The notes under the pieces are model-generated. The model was not told the DNA's origin. It saw nothing but the letters and a program-made list of their open reading frames with translations, and searched no databases. 64,000 bases of DNA from Chryseobacterium gleum (GTDB lineage Bacteria; Bacteroidota; Bacteroidia; Flavobacteriales_D; Crocinitomicaceae). Every line of letters starts with the position of its first letter. Positions within the stretch are counted from its first letter, which is position 1. Shown piece by piece: positions 51,991 to 60,612 of this stretch. The stretch is taken from NCBI GenBank assembly GCA_945897565.1, contig CAMDFN010000005.1:1-64000 (forward strand), in the 5' to 3' direction. Made by a program: the position numbers and the translations under genes.

Positions 51991-54411
51991 TTACTTTGCT
52001 TTTTTGGTGATGAACTCAATGATGATGCCTAAAGTGGGTTGCAACAGACCAGAAGCGTTTGCCAATAATTTGGTTTGGTAGCGCGTTGGGTCGTTGGGGT
52101 CGACAACCGGTTGGTTATTGGCATCCGTTTCTACAAGTAAAATAGGTGCTAGCTGCGCTTTGAAACCATACGCGTTTTGTACATCAAAATAGAAGTTCAT
52201 GTTGAATTTATCTAGATAGAGTTTTTTATCTACACGGATATTCAACTGATGAAAGCTTGACTCGCGCGCGGTATTGAGTTTGGTGTAATCGAGAACTCCG
52301 GTTCCGTTTACATCCCAATTACTGGCTAAACTTGAAGTGGCGATATCATAAGGTGTGTAAGGCGCACCGCCCGAAAACAACCAACGCATGCCAAACTCCC
52401 AACCGTTTTTAAAGCGCTTCCCTCCTGTTAAAGACACAATATGTCGGCTGTCCCATGAAGTCGGTACATACACGTTGTTTTTGTCTAAGAATTCTGAACG
52501 CACCCATGTGTAGGCCAACACCGCATAAAAACCTTTGTATAATTTTTGTTGGTAGAGGAATTCTGCGCCGTAGCTTCTTCCGCTTGAAGTTGAACTAATG
52601 GGCTCATTGCCCACAACGCCAAAATCAGAACCGATGTTTGCCAGAGAAATCGAATCTTCAATGGAGAAAGGATAGTAATTGTATTTTTTATAAAAACCTT
52701 CTAAGGTCACGCGCGCATTCCACTTGAGTAAGTACTCGGTACCCAAAACAAAGTGGTCGGCCTGAATGTAGCGAACGCCGTTTTGTTGATTGACCAACTC
52801 GCCTGCTGGATTGCGGTAACCTAAGATGGTATAAGCTGGCAACTGGTGGTAGCGCGCAATATTGGTGTTGATAGCCCAATCTTCGGTCAAGCGATAAGAA
52901 GCCGAGAACATCGGTGAAAACTGCTTGAACGGATTGCGCATTTGAGTGCTGTAAGATGTGCCGTCCATGCGAAGGCCAAGAGACAAACGCAAGCGCTCGT
53001 TTAAAACAGTACGGCTCAATTGCGTAAAAGCAGCATATTTGTGCAGGTTGAGCGTAGACTCAAAGTCGATGACAGCCGGTTGGCCAAAGATGGTGAGTTT
53101 TTGATAGGTATCGGAGAAATATTTAGCGAATTCATAGCCTAGCCCAACGTTCCAACGCCAGCCGTTTTTGAGATAGGTGTGTTCAAAACGCAGTTTATTT
53201 TCAGCCTCAAAGGAAGTGTAGTCTTGGAGCAAGTTTTGTGGCTCCTCAACCATGTCTTTGTAGCGATAGGCGCGGTTGTTGAGCATATTGCGACTAGCTA
53301 CAACTGTTTGAATGGATGATTTGGAAGAGTGCTGCCAAACGGCACCCATGGTGTAGTTCCATTGACCTTGCTGCGGTAGATTTCCGAGAATAAAGTTGTT
53401 ATATTCCACTTGAGCTGTGTCGGTGAGGCCGTCATTAACGCTCGAGTTAAGTCCAAACTGATCAAGTGCGCCCAAACCGATGATAGACAACTTGTTTTTG
53501 GGGTCTAGTTGAAAGTTGAACTTGAATTGGTAGTCGTTGTAGGTCGGTAGAATCGGCAATTTGAGCGCTGCAAATAGCAATTGCAAATAAGAGCGGCGAA
53601 TAGAGAAAATAAAGTCGCCTTTAGCGCCGATTGGACCATCTAAGGTGAGGGCTGCATCTGAAGAACCGAGTGCAAAATTGGTGATCAGTGCGTCTTTATT
53701 GCCATCTTTTTGCTTGAATGAAAGTACTGAGGAAAGCCCATTGGCGCGGTTGGCCGGAAAGGCGCCCGAATAAAATTCTACCTCTCTGATAAAGTTGACG
53801 TTGAGTAAGCCAACAGGTCCGCCACTGCTGCCTTGCGTAGCAAAGTGATTGATATTGGGCACTTCGATGCCATCTAAATAAAATTTGTTTTCGCCCGGCG
53901 AGCCACCTCTAATGATGATGTCGTTTCTAAATGAAGCGCGGGCAGCTACACCAGGAAGCGCGGCAATGACTTTACTCACATCGCGGTTGGCGCCTGGTAG
54001 GCGCTCAATTTCTGTAGCGCTCAGTGTTTTAAGCGAATTGGGCGACTCTGCTTTGCGCTGAAAAGGCGCCGCACTTACCTTCACATCTTTGGAGGTTTGT
54101 ACTTTTTCTTCGAGCTCGACATTGAGCTCCGTTGGGCGCGCATTGGTAATCAGTACCTCTGACTGTATTTTGTCTTCGAAACCAGGCGCACTAATTTTAA
54201 CGGTATAGATACCCGGAGCAAGCGCTTCAAAGCTAAACCGACCATCGAGGTCAACGGCTTTGAGCTGCTGAAGCTCTACAATTGAAACTTTAGCAGGAAA
54301 AACAAGGATTCCGTTGGCGGCATTACTGACTTTACCAGACAACACGCCTGTTTGGGCAAAGAGGGAAAGCGGAAAAATAAAAAAGAAAAGGGTTTGGAGA
54401 GTGCGTTTCAT
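51991..54411 (-). CDS. TonB-dependent outer-membrane receptor
   Basis: 806 residues from ATG 54411 (MKRTLQTLFFFIFPLSLFAQ). A carboxypeptidase-regulatory-like domain comes first (about 22-105, GVLSGKVSNAANGILV, VDLDGRFSFEALAPGIYTVK). The plug follows (about 125-230, RDVSKVIAALPGVAARASF, IIRGGSPGENKFYLDGIEVP), then a 22-strand-type barrel. No SusD partner is adjacent, so a metal, siderophore or small-molecule ligand is as likely as glycan. The gene ends 58 bases before ndk's start and follows DUF2147 by 54 bases. Confidence 0.93.
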   Translation of the reverse strand: MKRTLQTLFFFIFPLSLFAQTGVLSGKVSNAANGILVFPAKVSIVELQQLKAVDLDGRFSFEALAPGIYTVKISAPGFEDKIQSEVLITNARPTELNVELEEKVQTSKDVKVSAAPFQRKAESPNSLKTLSATEIERLPGANRDVSKVIAALPGVAARASFRNDIIIRGGSPGENKFYLDGIEVPNINHFATQGSSGGPVGLLNVNFIREVEFYSGAFPANRANGLSSVLSFKQKDGNKDALITNFALGSSDAALTLDGPIGAKGDFIFSIRRSYLQLLFAALKLPILPTYNDYQFKFNFQLDPKNKLSIIGLGALDQFGLNSSVNDGLTDTAQVEYNNFILGNLPQQGQWNYTMGAVWQHSSKSSIQTVVASRNMLNNRAYRYKDMVEEPQNLLQDYTSFEAENKLRFEHTYLKNGWRWNVGLGYEFAKYFSDTYQKLTIFGQPAVIDFESTLNLHKYAAFTQLSRTVLNERLRLSLGLRMDGTSYSTQMRNPFKQFSPMFSASYRLTEDWAINTNIARYHQLPAYTILGYRNPAGELVNQQNGVRYIQADHFVLGTEYLLKWNARVTLEGFYKKYNYYPFSIEDSISLANIGSDFGVVGNEPISSTSSGRSYGAEFLYQQKLYKGFYAVLAYTWVRSEFLDKNNVYVPTSWDSRHIVSLTGGKRFKNGWEFGMRWLFSGGAPYTPYDIATSSLASNWDVNGTGVLDYTKLNTARESSFHQLNIRVDKKLYLDKFNMNFYFDVQNAYGFKAQLAPILLVETDANNQPVVDPNDPTRYQTKLLANASGLLQPTLGIIIEFITKKAK

Positions 54412-54465
54412 TTTTTGTTGAAGTTTGGTAAGACAAAAAAAGAACAAAAGTTCAACAAAAAAGTT

Positions 54466-54912
54466 TTATTCTGTGGGTATTTTATCCGTTCGTACCCATT
54501 CTTGGGTCCTGTAAAACGGACCAATATAGCCGCGCACATTGAGTTTATCGTTGTTGTTTTCGTTCAGCCACATCGAACAGGTGTAGGTTTTGCCATTGTC
54601 TGGATCGAGGATAGTGCCATCTTCCCATTGAGACCCACTCCATTGCATTTGCTTGACAATGAGCATGCCCATGACGGGCTGATTGTAAAGTTTGCCACTG
54701 CACTCGGTGCATTTGGAATTTGGGCCGTCTTTTCCTCTTTTATAAATGTAAACGACTTTACCGTAGAGCACACCGTCTTTTTTGTAAAGTTCGACAATTG
54801 ATTTTTTGTAGCCAGTGGCGTCGTCTATGGTGATCCATAAACCAGAACAAGACTGCGAATAGGCAAGTAAACCTATCCAAAAAAACAAAGAAAAGGAAAT
54901 GAATTTAAGCAT
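54466..54912 (-). CDS. DUF2147 exported protein
   Basis: 148 residues with a signal peptide (ending GLLAYSQS). The DUF2147 pattern is clear: CSGLWITIDDATGYKKSIVE, a Cys pair in CTECSGK, VMGMLIVKQMQ, WEDGTILDPDNGKTYTCSMW and VRGYIGPFYRTQEWVR. It is a small periplasmic beta-barrel-like protein of unknown role. Overlaps the glutamine amidotransferase gene by 8 bases on the same strand. Confidence 0.92.
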   Translation of the reverse strand: MLKFISFSLFFWIGLLAYSQSCSGLWITIDDATGYKKSIVELYKKDGVLYGKVVYIYKRGKDGPNSKCTECSGKLYNQPVMGMLIVKQMQWSGSQWEDGTILDPDNGKTYTCSMWLNENNNDKLNVRGYIGPFYRTQEWVRTDKIPTE

Positions 54913-55468
54913 GTTGAGCGATCTGTATAAAATTGCGCAAAATTTCTTTACCGAGTGGCGTCAAGACCGATTCTGGATGAAATTGCACGCCGTAAACCTT
55001 TAATTCAGGTCTTTCAAAAGCCATGGGCACACCACTTTGGCTTTTGGCACTGATCCAGTCTGGCGGACAAACCACCTTCCAAGAATGATACAGCCCCACT
55101 TCAATATGTGAAGGTAAGTGCTTAAATAAGCCTTGGTGGTGTTGGATATTGATTTTTTCTGAAACCCCGTGTCTGACTTCACTTTGATTTTCGAGTGTAC
55201 CGCCCAGGTGTTCAACCAGGGCTTGCATGCCCAAACACACTCCTAGGATTGGTTTTTTACCAACAAACTCTTGTAGCAAGGCAGCGAGACCTTCTTTTTC
55301 TGACGGAAGACCCGGCCCTGGGGATAAAACAATGGCGTTTGCCTGCCCAACGATCTCTCGCGAAAGTTGGTCATGACGCACTACCGTAAGTTTCAACTCC
55401 ATTGCCTCGAGGTAATGGGCAAGGTTGTACGTAAAGGAGTCATAAAAATCAATCAAAAGAACCCTCAC
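54905..55468 (-). CDS. Anthranilate/aminodeoxychorismate synthase component II (glutamine amidotransferase)
   Basis: 187 residues, a class I glutamine amidotransferase. DFYDSFTYNLAHYLE at the N terminus, LSPGPGLPSEKEGL, nucleophile Cys in GVCLGMQAL, and the His-Glu pair in VQFHPESVLT. It supplies ammonia to either TrpE (tryptophan) or PabB (folate). No trp or pab partner is adjacent, so TrpG and PabA cannot be told apart; a stand-alone gene favours PabA or a shared subunit. Confidence 0.93.
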   Translation of the reverse strand: MRVLLIDFYDSFTYNLAHYLEAMELKLTVVRHDQLSREIVGQANAIVLSPGPGLPSEKEGLAALLQEFVGKKPILGVCLGMQALVEHLGGTLENQSEVRHGVSEKINIQHHQGLFKHLPSHIEVGLYHSWKVVCPPDWISAKSQSGVPMAFERPELKVYGVQFHPESVLTPLGKEILRNFIQIAQHA

Positions 55469-55518
55469 GTAGCTTGTTTTTTGTTACTTTGCAAAAGTAG
55501 TAAATTCAAGCACTCGGC

Positions 55519-55905
55519 ATGTCAGCAGTTAAAATACCCATTCAGATTCCCAACGCACCTGCTCCGGTTGGCCCCTACAGCCAAGCCATTCTCAAGGGCG
55601 ATACGCTCTATATCAGTGGGCAAATTCCTCTGAATCCGAGCACTGGCTTACTTGAAATAGAAACGATAGAAATGGCTACAAATCGGGTGCTCCTCAATAT
55701 TGACGCGTTGCTTCAAGAAGCGGGCTTTGGTAGCGAAGACGTCGTGATGGTGAGTATATTTATGAAAGACCTACAAGAATTTCAAGCCATGAATCAGGTA
55801 TATGCCTCCTATTTCAAAGGGATTGCACCTGCCCGCCAGACCGTACAGGTTGCCAGGCTTCCGCTCGACGTAACCATTGAAATCTCTTGCATCGCTCAAA
55901 AATGA
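55519..55905 (+). CDS. ridA: RidA-family enamine/imine deaminase
   Basis: 128 residues. Family signs: IPNAPAPVGPYSQAILKGDT, LYISGQIPLNPSTG, NIDALLQEAGF and the catalytic Arg in ARQTVQVARLPLDVTIEI. It hydrolyses reactive 2-aminoacrylate and similar enamines formed by PLP enzymes. Its stop overlaps the start of the glycosyltransferase gene (ATGA). Confidence 0.94.
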   Translation: MSAVKIPIQIPNAPAPVGPYSQAILKGDTLYISGQIPLNPSTGLLEIETIEMATNRVLLNIDALLQEAGFGSEDVVMVSIFMKDLQEFQAMNQVYASYFKGIAPARQTVQVARLPLDVTIEISCIAQK

Positions 55906-57830
55906 CCTCCGAACACCACTTTGATTTGAGTGTCGTGATTGTCAACTACAATGTAGCGAACTTTCTAGAGCAGTGCTTGAACAGTGTTTTTGCGGCCAGC
56001 CAAAACTTGCGCATCGAAGTATTTGTCGTGGACAACAACAGTGTGGACGGTTCGGTAACGTTAGTTAGAGAAAAATTCCCGTCGGTTCAGCTGTTGGCCA
56101 ATACAGATAATGTTGGTTTTTCAAAAGCCAACAACCAAGCAATCCACTTGAGTAAAGGACGTTATGTTTTATTGCTCAACCCAGATACGGTTGTAGAGCA
56201 AGACACCTTCGATAAATGCGTTGCCTACATGGATGCGCACCCAAAAGCCGGAGGGCTGGGCGTGCGCATGCTCGATGGAAAAGGACGCTTTTTGCCAGAA
56301 TCGAAACGGGGCCTACCTACTCCGGCCGTATCGTTTTATAAGATATTTGGCTTGTCTAAGTTGTTTCCGAAAAGCAAAAAATTCGGCACCTACCATTTGG
56401 GCTTTCTCGATGAGCATCAAACGCACGAAATAGATGTTTTGAGCGGTGCCTTTATGCTGATGCGTGCCGAAACGCTAGATAAAGTTGGCCTGCTCGACGA
56501 AGCCTTTTTTATGTACGGAGAAGACATCGATTTGTCTTACCGCATTCAGCTGGGCGGTTATTCCAACGTTTATTTTCCCGAGACAAAAATCATCCATTAC
56601 AAAGGAGAAAGCACCAAAAAAGGGTCTTTGAACTATGTTTTTGTCTTTTACAAGGCCATGGTTATTTTTGCTAAAAAGCATTTTTCTGCGCGCTATGCGC
56701 GTATTTTCTCGTTCGCTATCCACATGGCTATTTACCTCAGAGCGAGCGCTTCTATTCTCAAACGCGTTGTCACCAACTTAAGTTGGCCGCTTACAGATGC
56801 CGCTATTTCATACGGACTCTTGTATATCTTGGCCCAACAATGGGAACAACATCAAATTCTATTTCCAGCATGGGCCTATGACGTTCTTATTCCTTTCTAT
56901 GTAAGTATTTGGATTTTCTATTCCTGGCTTTTTGGCCTCTACGATCGAGGTACGCAAGTACATCAAATATGGAAAAGCACTTTTTTAGGTACTATTGCTA
57001 TTTTAGTTGCCTATGCTTTATTTCCGAATGAATGGCAATTTTCAAGGCTTTTTATCTTATTAGGTGCCGCTGGATTTTTAGTTGCCTATTACCTCACTCG
57101 TTCATTGAAAGAACTACTGAGCAAAGGCCGAATTGACTTCGGTAAACTCCCTAAAAAACGCTTTGGCATTGTAGCCAACCAAGAAGAATTTAACCGCATT
57201 GCTGACTTGTTAAAAGCTACGTACCCTGAGATAGAACAAATCTATCAAATTGCCATTAGCGAGCTCCCTGCAAATGCTGGCGCTCAGCTAGAAGACATCA
57301 TTCGGGTGCGCCAGCTCAATGAAATGATTTTCTCGGCCAAAGATGTGGGTACATCCAAGATCATCCAATACATGGCCGATACCGCTACACTCGACCTCGA
57401 ATACAAAATTGCCCAACCTGATACCAGCTACCTCATCGGAAGTTCTTCCATTGATCAAGCTGGCGCATACTACAACATACACTTTGACGCCTTGCAACTA
57501 CCCGCCAACAAGCGCATCAAGCGCCTTTTTGACCTTATCTTGGCTACCCTATTGCTATTGCTCAGCCCCCTCCTATTTTGGTGTTTTCACAAGCCTAAAC
57601 AATTCATCAAAAATATTTTTCAAGTTTTATTTGGTCGCTGTTCTTTTGTGGGCGTCAGGTCTCAGCAAGACAGCTCCAAAAAAGGTAAACTTTGCATCCT
57701 GCAACCACAACTAAATAAAGAGCAACCATCTGAATTACAAGCATTTATTTACACCAAAACCTACGCCCTCACCCATGACCTCACCTCTGTCTGGATGCAA
57801 CTAAGGCTGCTAGACAACGAACCGCACTAA
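55902..57830 (+). CDS. Family 2 glycosyltransferase fused to a membrane part and a degenerate sugar-transferase tail
   Basis: 642 residues from ATG 55902. Residues about 8-240 are a GT2 domain: LSVVIVNYNVANFLEQCLNS, VDNNSVDGS, LLNPDTVVE and SGAFMLMRAETLDKVGLLDE, close to rhamnosyltransferase-type enzymes. Several membrane helices follow (about 290-405). The final about 110 residues begin KRIKRLFDLILATLLLLLSP, the membrane-anchor signature of initiating sugar-phosphate transferases (WbaP/PglC type), and contain FGRCSFVGVRS where active enzymes have GxxSxVGPRP. The catalytic core is shortened and altered, so that part is probably non-catalytic. It acts in surface-glycan assembly at the inner membrane. 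Confidence 0.85.
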   Translation: MTSEHHFDLSVVIVNYNVANFLEQCLNSVFAASQNLRIEVFVVDNNSVDGSVTLVREKFPSVQLLANTDNVGFSKANNQAIHLSKGRYVLLLNPDTVVEQDTFDKCVAYMDAHPKAGGLGVRMLDGKGRFLPESKRGLPTPAVSFYKIFGLSKLFPKSKKFGTYHLGFLDEHQTHEIDVLSGAFMLMRAETLDKVGLLDEAFFMYGEDIDLSYRIQLGGYSNVYFPETKIIHYKGESTKKGSLNYVFVFYKAMVIFAKKHFSARYARIFSFAIHMAIYLRASASILKRVVTNLSWPLTDAAISYGLLYILAQQWEQHQILFPAWAYDVLIPFYVSIWIFYSWLFGLYDRGTQVHQIWKSTFLGTIAILVAYALFPNEWQFSRLFILLGAAGFLVAYYLTRSLKELLSKGRIDFGKLPKKRFGIVANQEEFNRIADLLKATYPEIEQIYQIAISELPANAGAQLEDIIRVRQLNEMIFSAKDVGTSKIIQYMADTATLDLEYKIAQPDTSYLIGSSSIDQAGAYYNIHFDALQLPANKRIKRLFDLILATLLLLLSPLLFWCFHKPKQFIKNIFQVLFGRCSFVGVRSQQDSSKKGKLCILQPQLNKEQPSELQAFIYTKTYALTHDLTSVWMQLRLLDNEPH

Positions 57831-57848
57831 TATTTGTCTGAATTTGCT

Positions 57849-57856
57849 TAATTTTG
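57849..57856 (+). promoter_or_regulatory. -7 promoter box for the E2 operon
   Basis: TAATTTTG matches TAnnTTTG exactly; predicted leader about 28 bases before ATG 57888. Confidence 0.45.
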
Positions 57857-57887
57857 CAGGCAAATCAACGACATCAATTTTCAATAC

Positions 57888-59174
57888 ATGGCACAAATAG
57901 AAATTCGTCTTCCCAAAATGGGAGAAAGCGTCACCGAAGCAACCATTACCAATTGGCTCAAAAACATTGGCGATTCAGTTGCCATGGACGAACCGCTCGT
58001 TGAAGTTGCTACAGACAAAGTAGACAACGAACTTCCTTCTGAAGCAGCCGGCACCCTGATCCAAATTCTTTTTGAAAAAGACCAAGTTGCGCAAGTTGGC
58101 GATGTCATTGCCATTCTTTCTACCGACGGAAGTGCCGCACCTGCACCCGCTGCACCAGCACCTGCTGCTGTCAGCACACCGACAGAAACAAGCAACACCG
58201 TTGTTGCCAACAACGCCCCAACAGCAGTAGCGCCGTTAACCAAAGGTGCCGAGGGTCGTTTCTACTCTCCACTCGTGCGCACTATTGCTCAAAAAGAAAA
58301 TATAAGCGCGCAAGAATTAGCCGCTATCCAAGGGACGGGTCAAGACGGCCGCGTCACCAAAAAAGACATCCTTAGCTTTTTGGAGACAAGAGGCAGCGCA
58401 CCAGTAAGTGCAGCAGCAAGCACCAACTTGCCTGCATTCAAAGCGCCAGTAGTTATGCCAAATAGCGGCGATGAAATCATCGAGATGGACCGCATGCGCA
58501 AACTCATTGCAGACCACATGCTCATGTCCGTTCAGGTGTCTCCGCATGTCACCTCTTTTGTCGAGGCAGATGTCACGACTATCGTGAAGTGGCGCGAGCG
58601 CATGAAAAACGAATTCAAAAAACGCGAAGGTGAAAACCTCACTTTTACACCAATCTTTATAGAAGCGGTGGCCAAAGCCATCAAAGACTTCCCAATGATC
58701 AATGTTTCTGTTTCTGGCACAACGATCATCAAGCGCAAAGACATCAATATCGGTATGGCTGCGGCTTTACCAAGCGGCAACCTCATCGTGCCCGTGATCA
58801 AAAACGCTGACCGCATGAATCTTGTTGGTTTGGCCAAAGCAGTGAACGAACTCGCCAACAACGCCCGCAACAACAAACTCAAGCCAGAAGATATCCAAGG
58901 TGGCACCTACACCGTTACCAACGTCGGAACCTTCGGCAACGTAATGGGTACTCCAATTATCAATCAGCCCCAGGTGGCAATTCTTGCACTTGGTGCCATC
59001 AGAAAAGTACCAGCCGTAATCGAAACACCAGAAGGTGACTTCATTGGCATTCGTCACAAAATGTTCTTATCCCACTCCTATGACCACCGCGTTGTCGACG
59101 GAGCACTCGGAGGTCAGTTTGTACGCCGAGTAGCCGATTACCTCGAAGGATTTGATCCAGAAACAAGTATTTAA
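57888..59174 (+). CDS. E2 acyltransferase of a 2-oxoacid dehydrogenase complex
   Basis: 428 residues. Lipoyl domain at 1-80 with lipoylated Lys 44 in EVATDKVDNE; an Ala/Pro-rich linker; a peripheral-subunit-binding domain (about 122-165, YSPLVRTIAQKENISAQELA, GRVTKKDIL); and the catalytic domain with SHSYDHRVVDGALGG holding the active-site His and Asp. It transfers acyl groups to CoA. The lipoyl and catalytic sequences look like the branched-chain/pyruvate E2 of Bacteroidota, a fitting partner of the fused E1 at 23816-25810. First gene of an E2-exonuclease-FAH operon. Confidence 0.95.
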   Translation: MAQIEIRLPKMGESVTEATITNWLKNIGDSVAMDEPLVEVATDKVDNELPSEAAGTLIQILFEKDQVAQVGDVIAILSTDGSAAPAPAAPAPAAVSTPTETSNTVVANNAPTAVAPLTKGAEGRFYSPLVRTIAQKENISAQELAAIQGTGQDGRVTKKDILSFLETRGSAPVSAAASTNLPAFKAPVVMPNSGDEIIEMDRMRKLIADHMLMSVQVSPHVTSFVEADVTTIVKWRERMKNEFKKREGENLTFTPIFIEAVAKAIKDFPMINVSVSGTTIIKRKDINIGMAAALPSGNLIVPVIKNADRMNLVGLAKAVNELANNARNNKLKPEDIQGGTYTVTNVGTFGNVMGTPIINQPQVAILALGAIRKVPAVIETPEGDFIGIRHKMFLSHSYDHRVVDGALGGQFVRRVADYLEGFDPETSI

Positions 59175-59176
59175 GC

Positions 59177-60007
59177 ATGGCGCTCAAACTCGTACGCCCG
59201 CTTTGTGTTTTTGACCTCGAAACAACCGGTCTTCAAATCACCAAAGACCGCATTGTACAAATCGCAGTAATCAAACTTTTCCCCGACGGACACCGCGAAA
59301 CCTTCAATGAATTGGTCAACCCAGGCCAGCTAATTCCTGAAGAAATAACCGCCATTCATGGCATCAGTAACGAAATGGTTGCCAACGCGCCTAGTTTTGA
59401 GACACTGGCCCCTGGCCTGCTCGATTTTATTGGCGATGCCGACCTCGGAGGTTACAATTCCAATAAATTTGACATTCCGGTTTTGTCCGAAGAGCTCTTG
59501 CGCTGCGGTATCGATTTTGATTTGGGCGCGCGACACTTTGTAGATGTCCAAAATATCTTCCACAAAATGGAACAACGCACCTTAGCTGCGGCTTATCAGT
59601 TTTACTGCGGCAAACAAATTGAAAATGCCCACAATGCGCTTTATGATACCCTTGCAACCCTAGAGGTCTTGCAGGCGCAAACAGAAAAATACCCCGACCT
59701 CAACAACGATATTGCAGGCCTTGCCAAGTTTTCTACTGTCGGCAACAAGCAAGCCGATTTTGCAGGGCGCTTGGCCATCGATGAAAATCAAGAGGTTTGC
59801 TACAACTTTGGCAAGCACAAAGGCAAAACCGTTGCACAGGTTCTCAAATTAGAGCCAGGCTACTACGGCTGGATGCTCGAGGCCGATTTTCCGCTCTATA
59901 CCAAACAAGTCTTGCGCAAAGAAATGGAGCGCATCAAAGCCGGTAATAGTTCACAACAAATCGGCGACAAACTCGAATTATTGAAAAATAAATTCAACAA
60001 GCCATGA
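59177..60007 (+). CDS. DnaQ-like 3'-5' exonuclease with C-terminal extension
   Basis: 276 residues. DEDDh exonuclease domain at about 8-170: FDLETTGLQ (Exo I), GYNSNKFDIPVL (Exo II) and AHNALYDTLATLEVL (Exo III). The C-terminal part contains a putative quorum-of-repair-type motif VCYNFGKHKGKTVAQVLKLE followed by GYYGWMLEADFP, as seen in Bacteroidota exonucleases of this type. It may act as a proofreading or RNA-degrading exonuclease. It starts 2 bases after E2 and overlaps the next gene by 4. Confidence 0.92.
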   Translation: MALKLVRPLCVFDLETTGLQITKDRIVQIAVIKLFPDGHRETFNELVNPGQLIPEEITAIHGISNEMVANAPSFETLAPGLLDFIGDADLGGYNSNKFDIPVLSEELLRCGIDFDLGARHFVDVQNIFHKMEQRTLAAAYQFYCGKQIENAHNALYDTLATLEVLQAQTEKYPDLNNDIAGLAKFSTVGNKQADFAGRLAIDENQEVCYNFGKHKGKTVAQVLKLEPGYYGWMLEADFPLYTKQVLRKEMERIKAGNSSQQIGDKLELLKNKFNKP

Positions 60008-60612
60008 AAATCATCTGTATTGGTCGCAACTATGCCGACCATGCCAAAGAAATGAAGGCTGCGCTACCCTTAGAGCCACTCTACTTTCTCAAACCAGATA
60101 CCGCCTTACTCAGAGAAGGAGATTTTTATTACCCAACTTTTACCCAAGACCTCCATTTTGAATGTGAGCTTGTGGTGCGCATAGAAAAAGTTGGCAAGCA
60201 TATATCACCTGAATTTGCGCATAAATACTATACTCATTTCACGCTTGGCATTGATTTTACTGCCCGCGACATCCAAGAAAACTGCAAAGCAAACGGCTTG
60301 CCTTGGGAGAAAGCCAAAGGTTTTGACCACAGTGCGCCACTTTCCAATACCTGGATTGAAAAAACACAAATAGACCTTCAAACAGCCGAATTCAAATTGT
60401 TTCAGAACGGCGAGCTCAGACAAACAGGCCACCCTAAAGATTTTATTTTTAGCATCGATACGGTCATTTCTTATGTGTCGCAATACGTAACGCTCAAAAC
60501 CGGCGATCTCATTTTTACAGGCACCCCAGCAGGCGTTGGCCCTGTTCAAATTGGAGACGTGCTTCGCGCCCAACTCAATGGACATGAGCTACTTGAGTTA
60601 AAAATCAGCTGA
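60004..60612 (+). CDS. Fumarylacetoacetate hydrolase-family enzyme
   Basis: 202 residues, a single FAH domain. CIGRNYADHAKEM at the N terminus, the metal ligands in HFECELVVRI and TLGIDFTARDIQ, KGFDHSAPLSNTW and IFTGTPAGVGPVQIGDVL. Members hydrolyse or decarboxylate beta-keto acids such as acylpyruvates or oxaloacetate. Coupled to the exonuclease gene by ATGA overlap. Its stop abuts the convergent FG-GAP gene with no space for a terminator. Confidence 0.93.
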   Translation: MKIICIGRNYADHAKEMKAALPLEPLYFLKPDTALLREGDFYYPTFTQDLHFECELVVRIEKVGKHISPEFAHKYYTHFTLGIDFTARDIQENCKANGLPWEKAKGFDHSAPLSNTWIEKTQIDLQTAEFKLFQNGELRQTGHPKDFIFSIDTVISYVSQYVTLKTGDLIFTGTPAGVGPVQIGDVLRAQLNGHELLELKIS

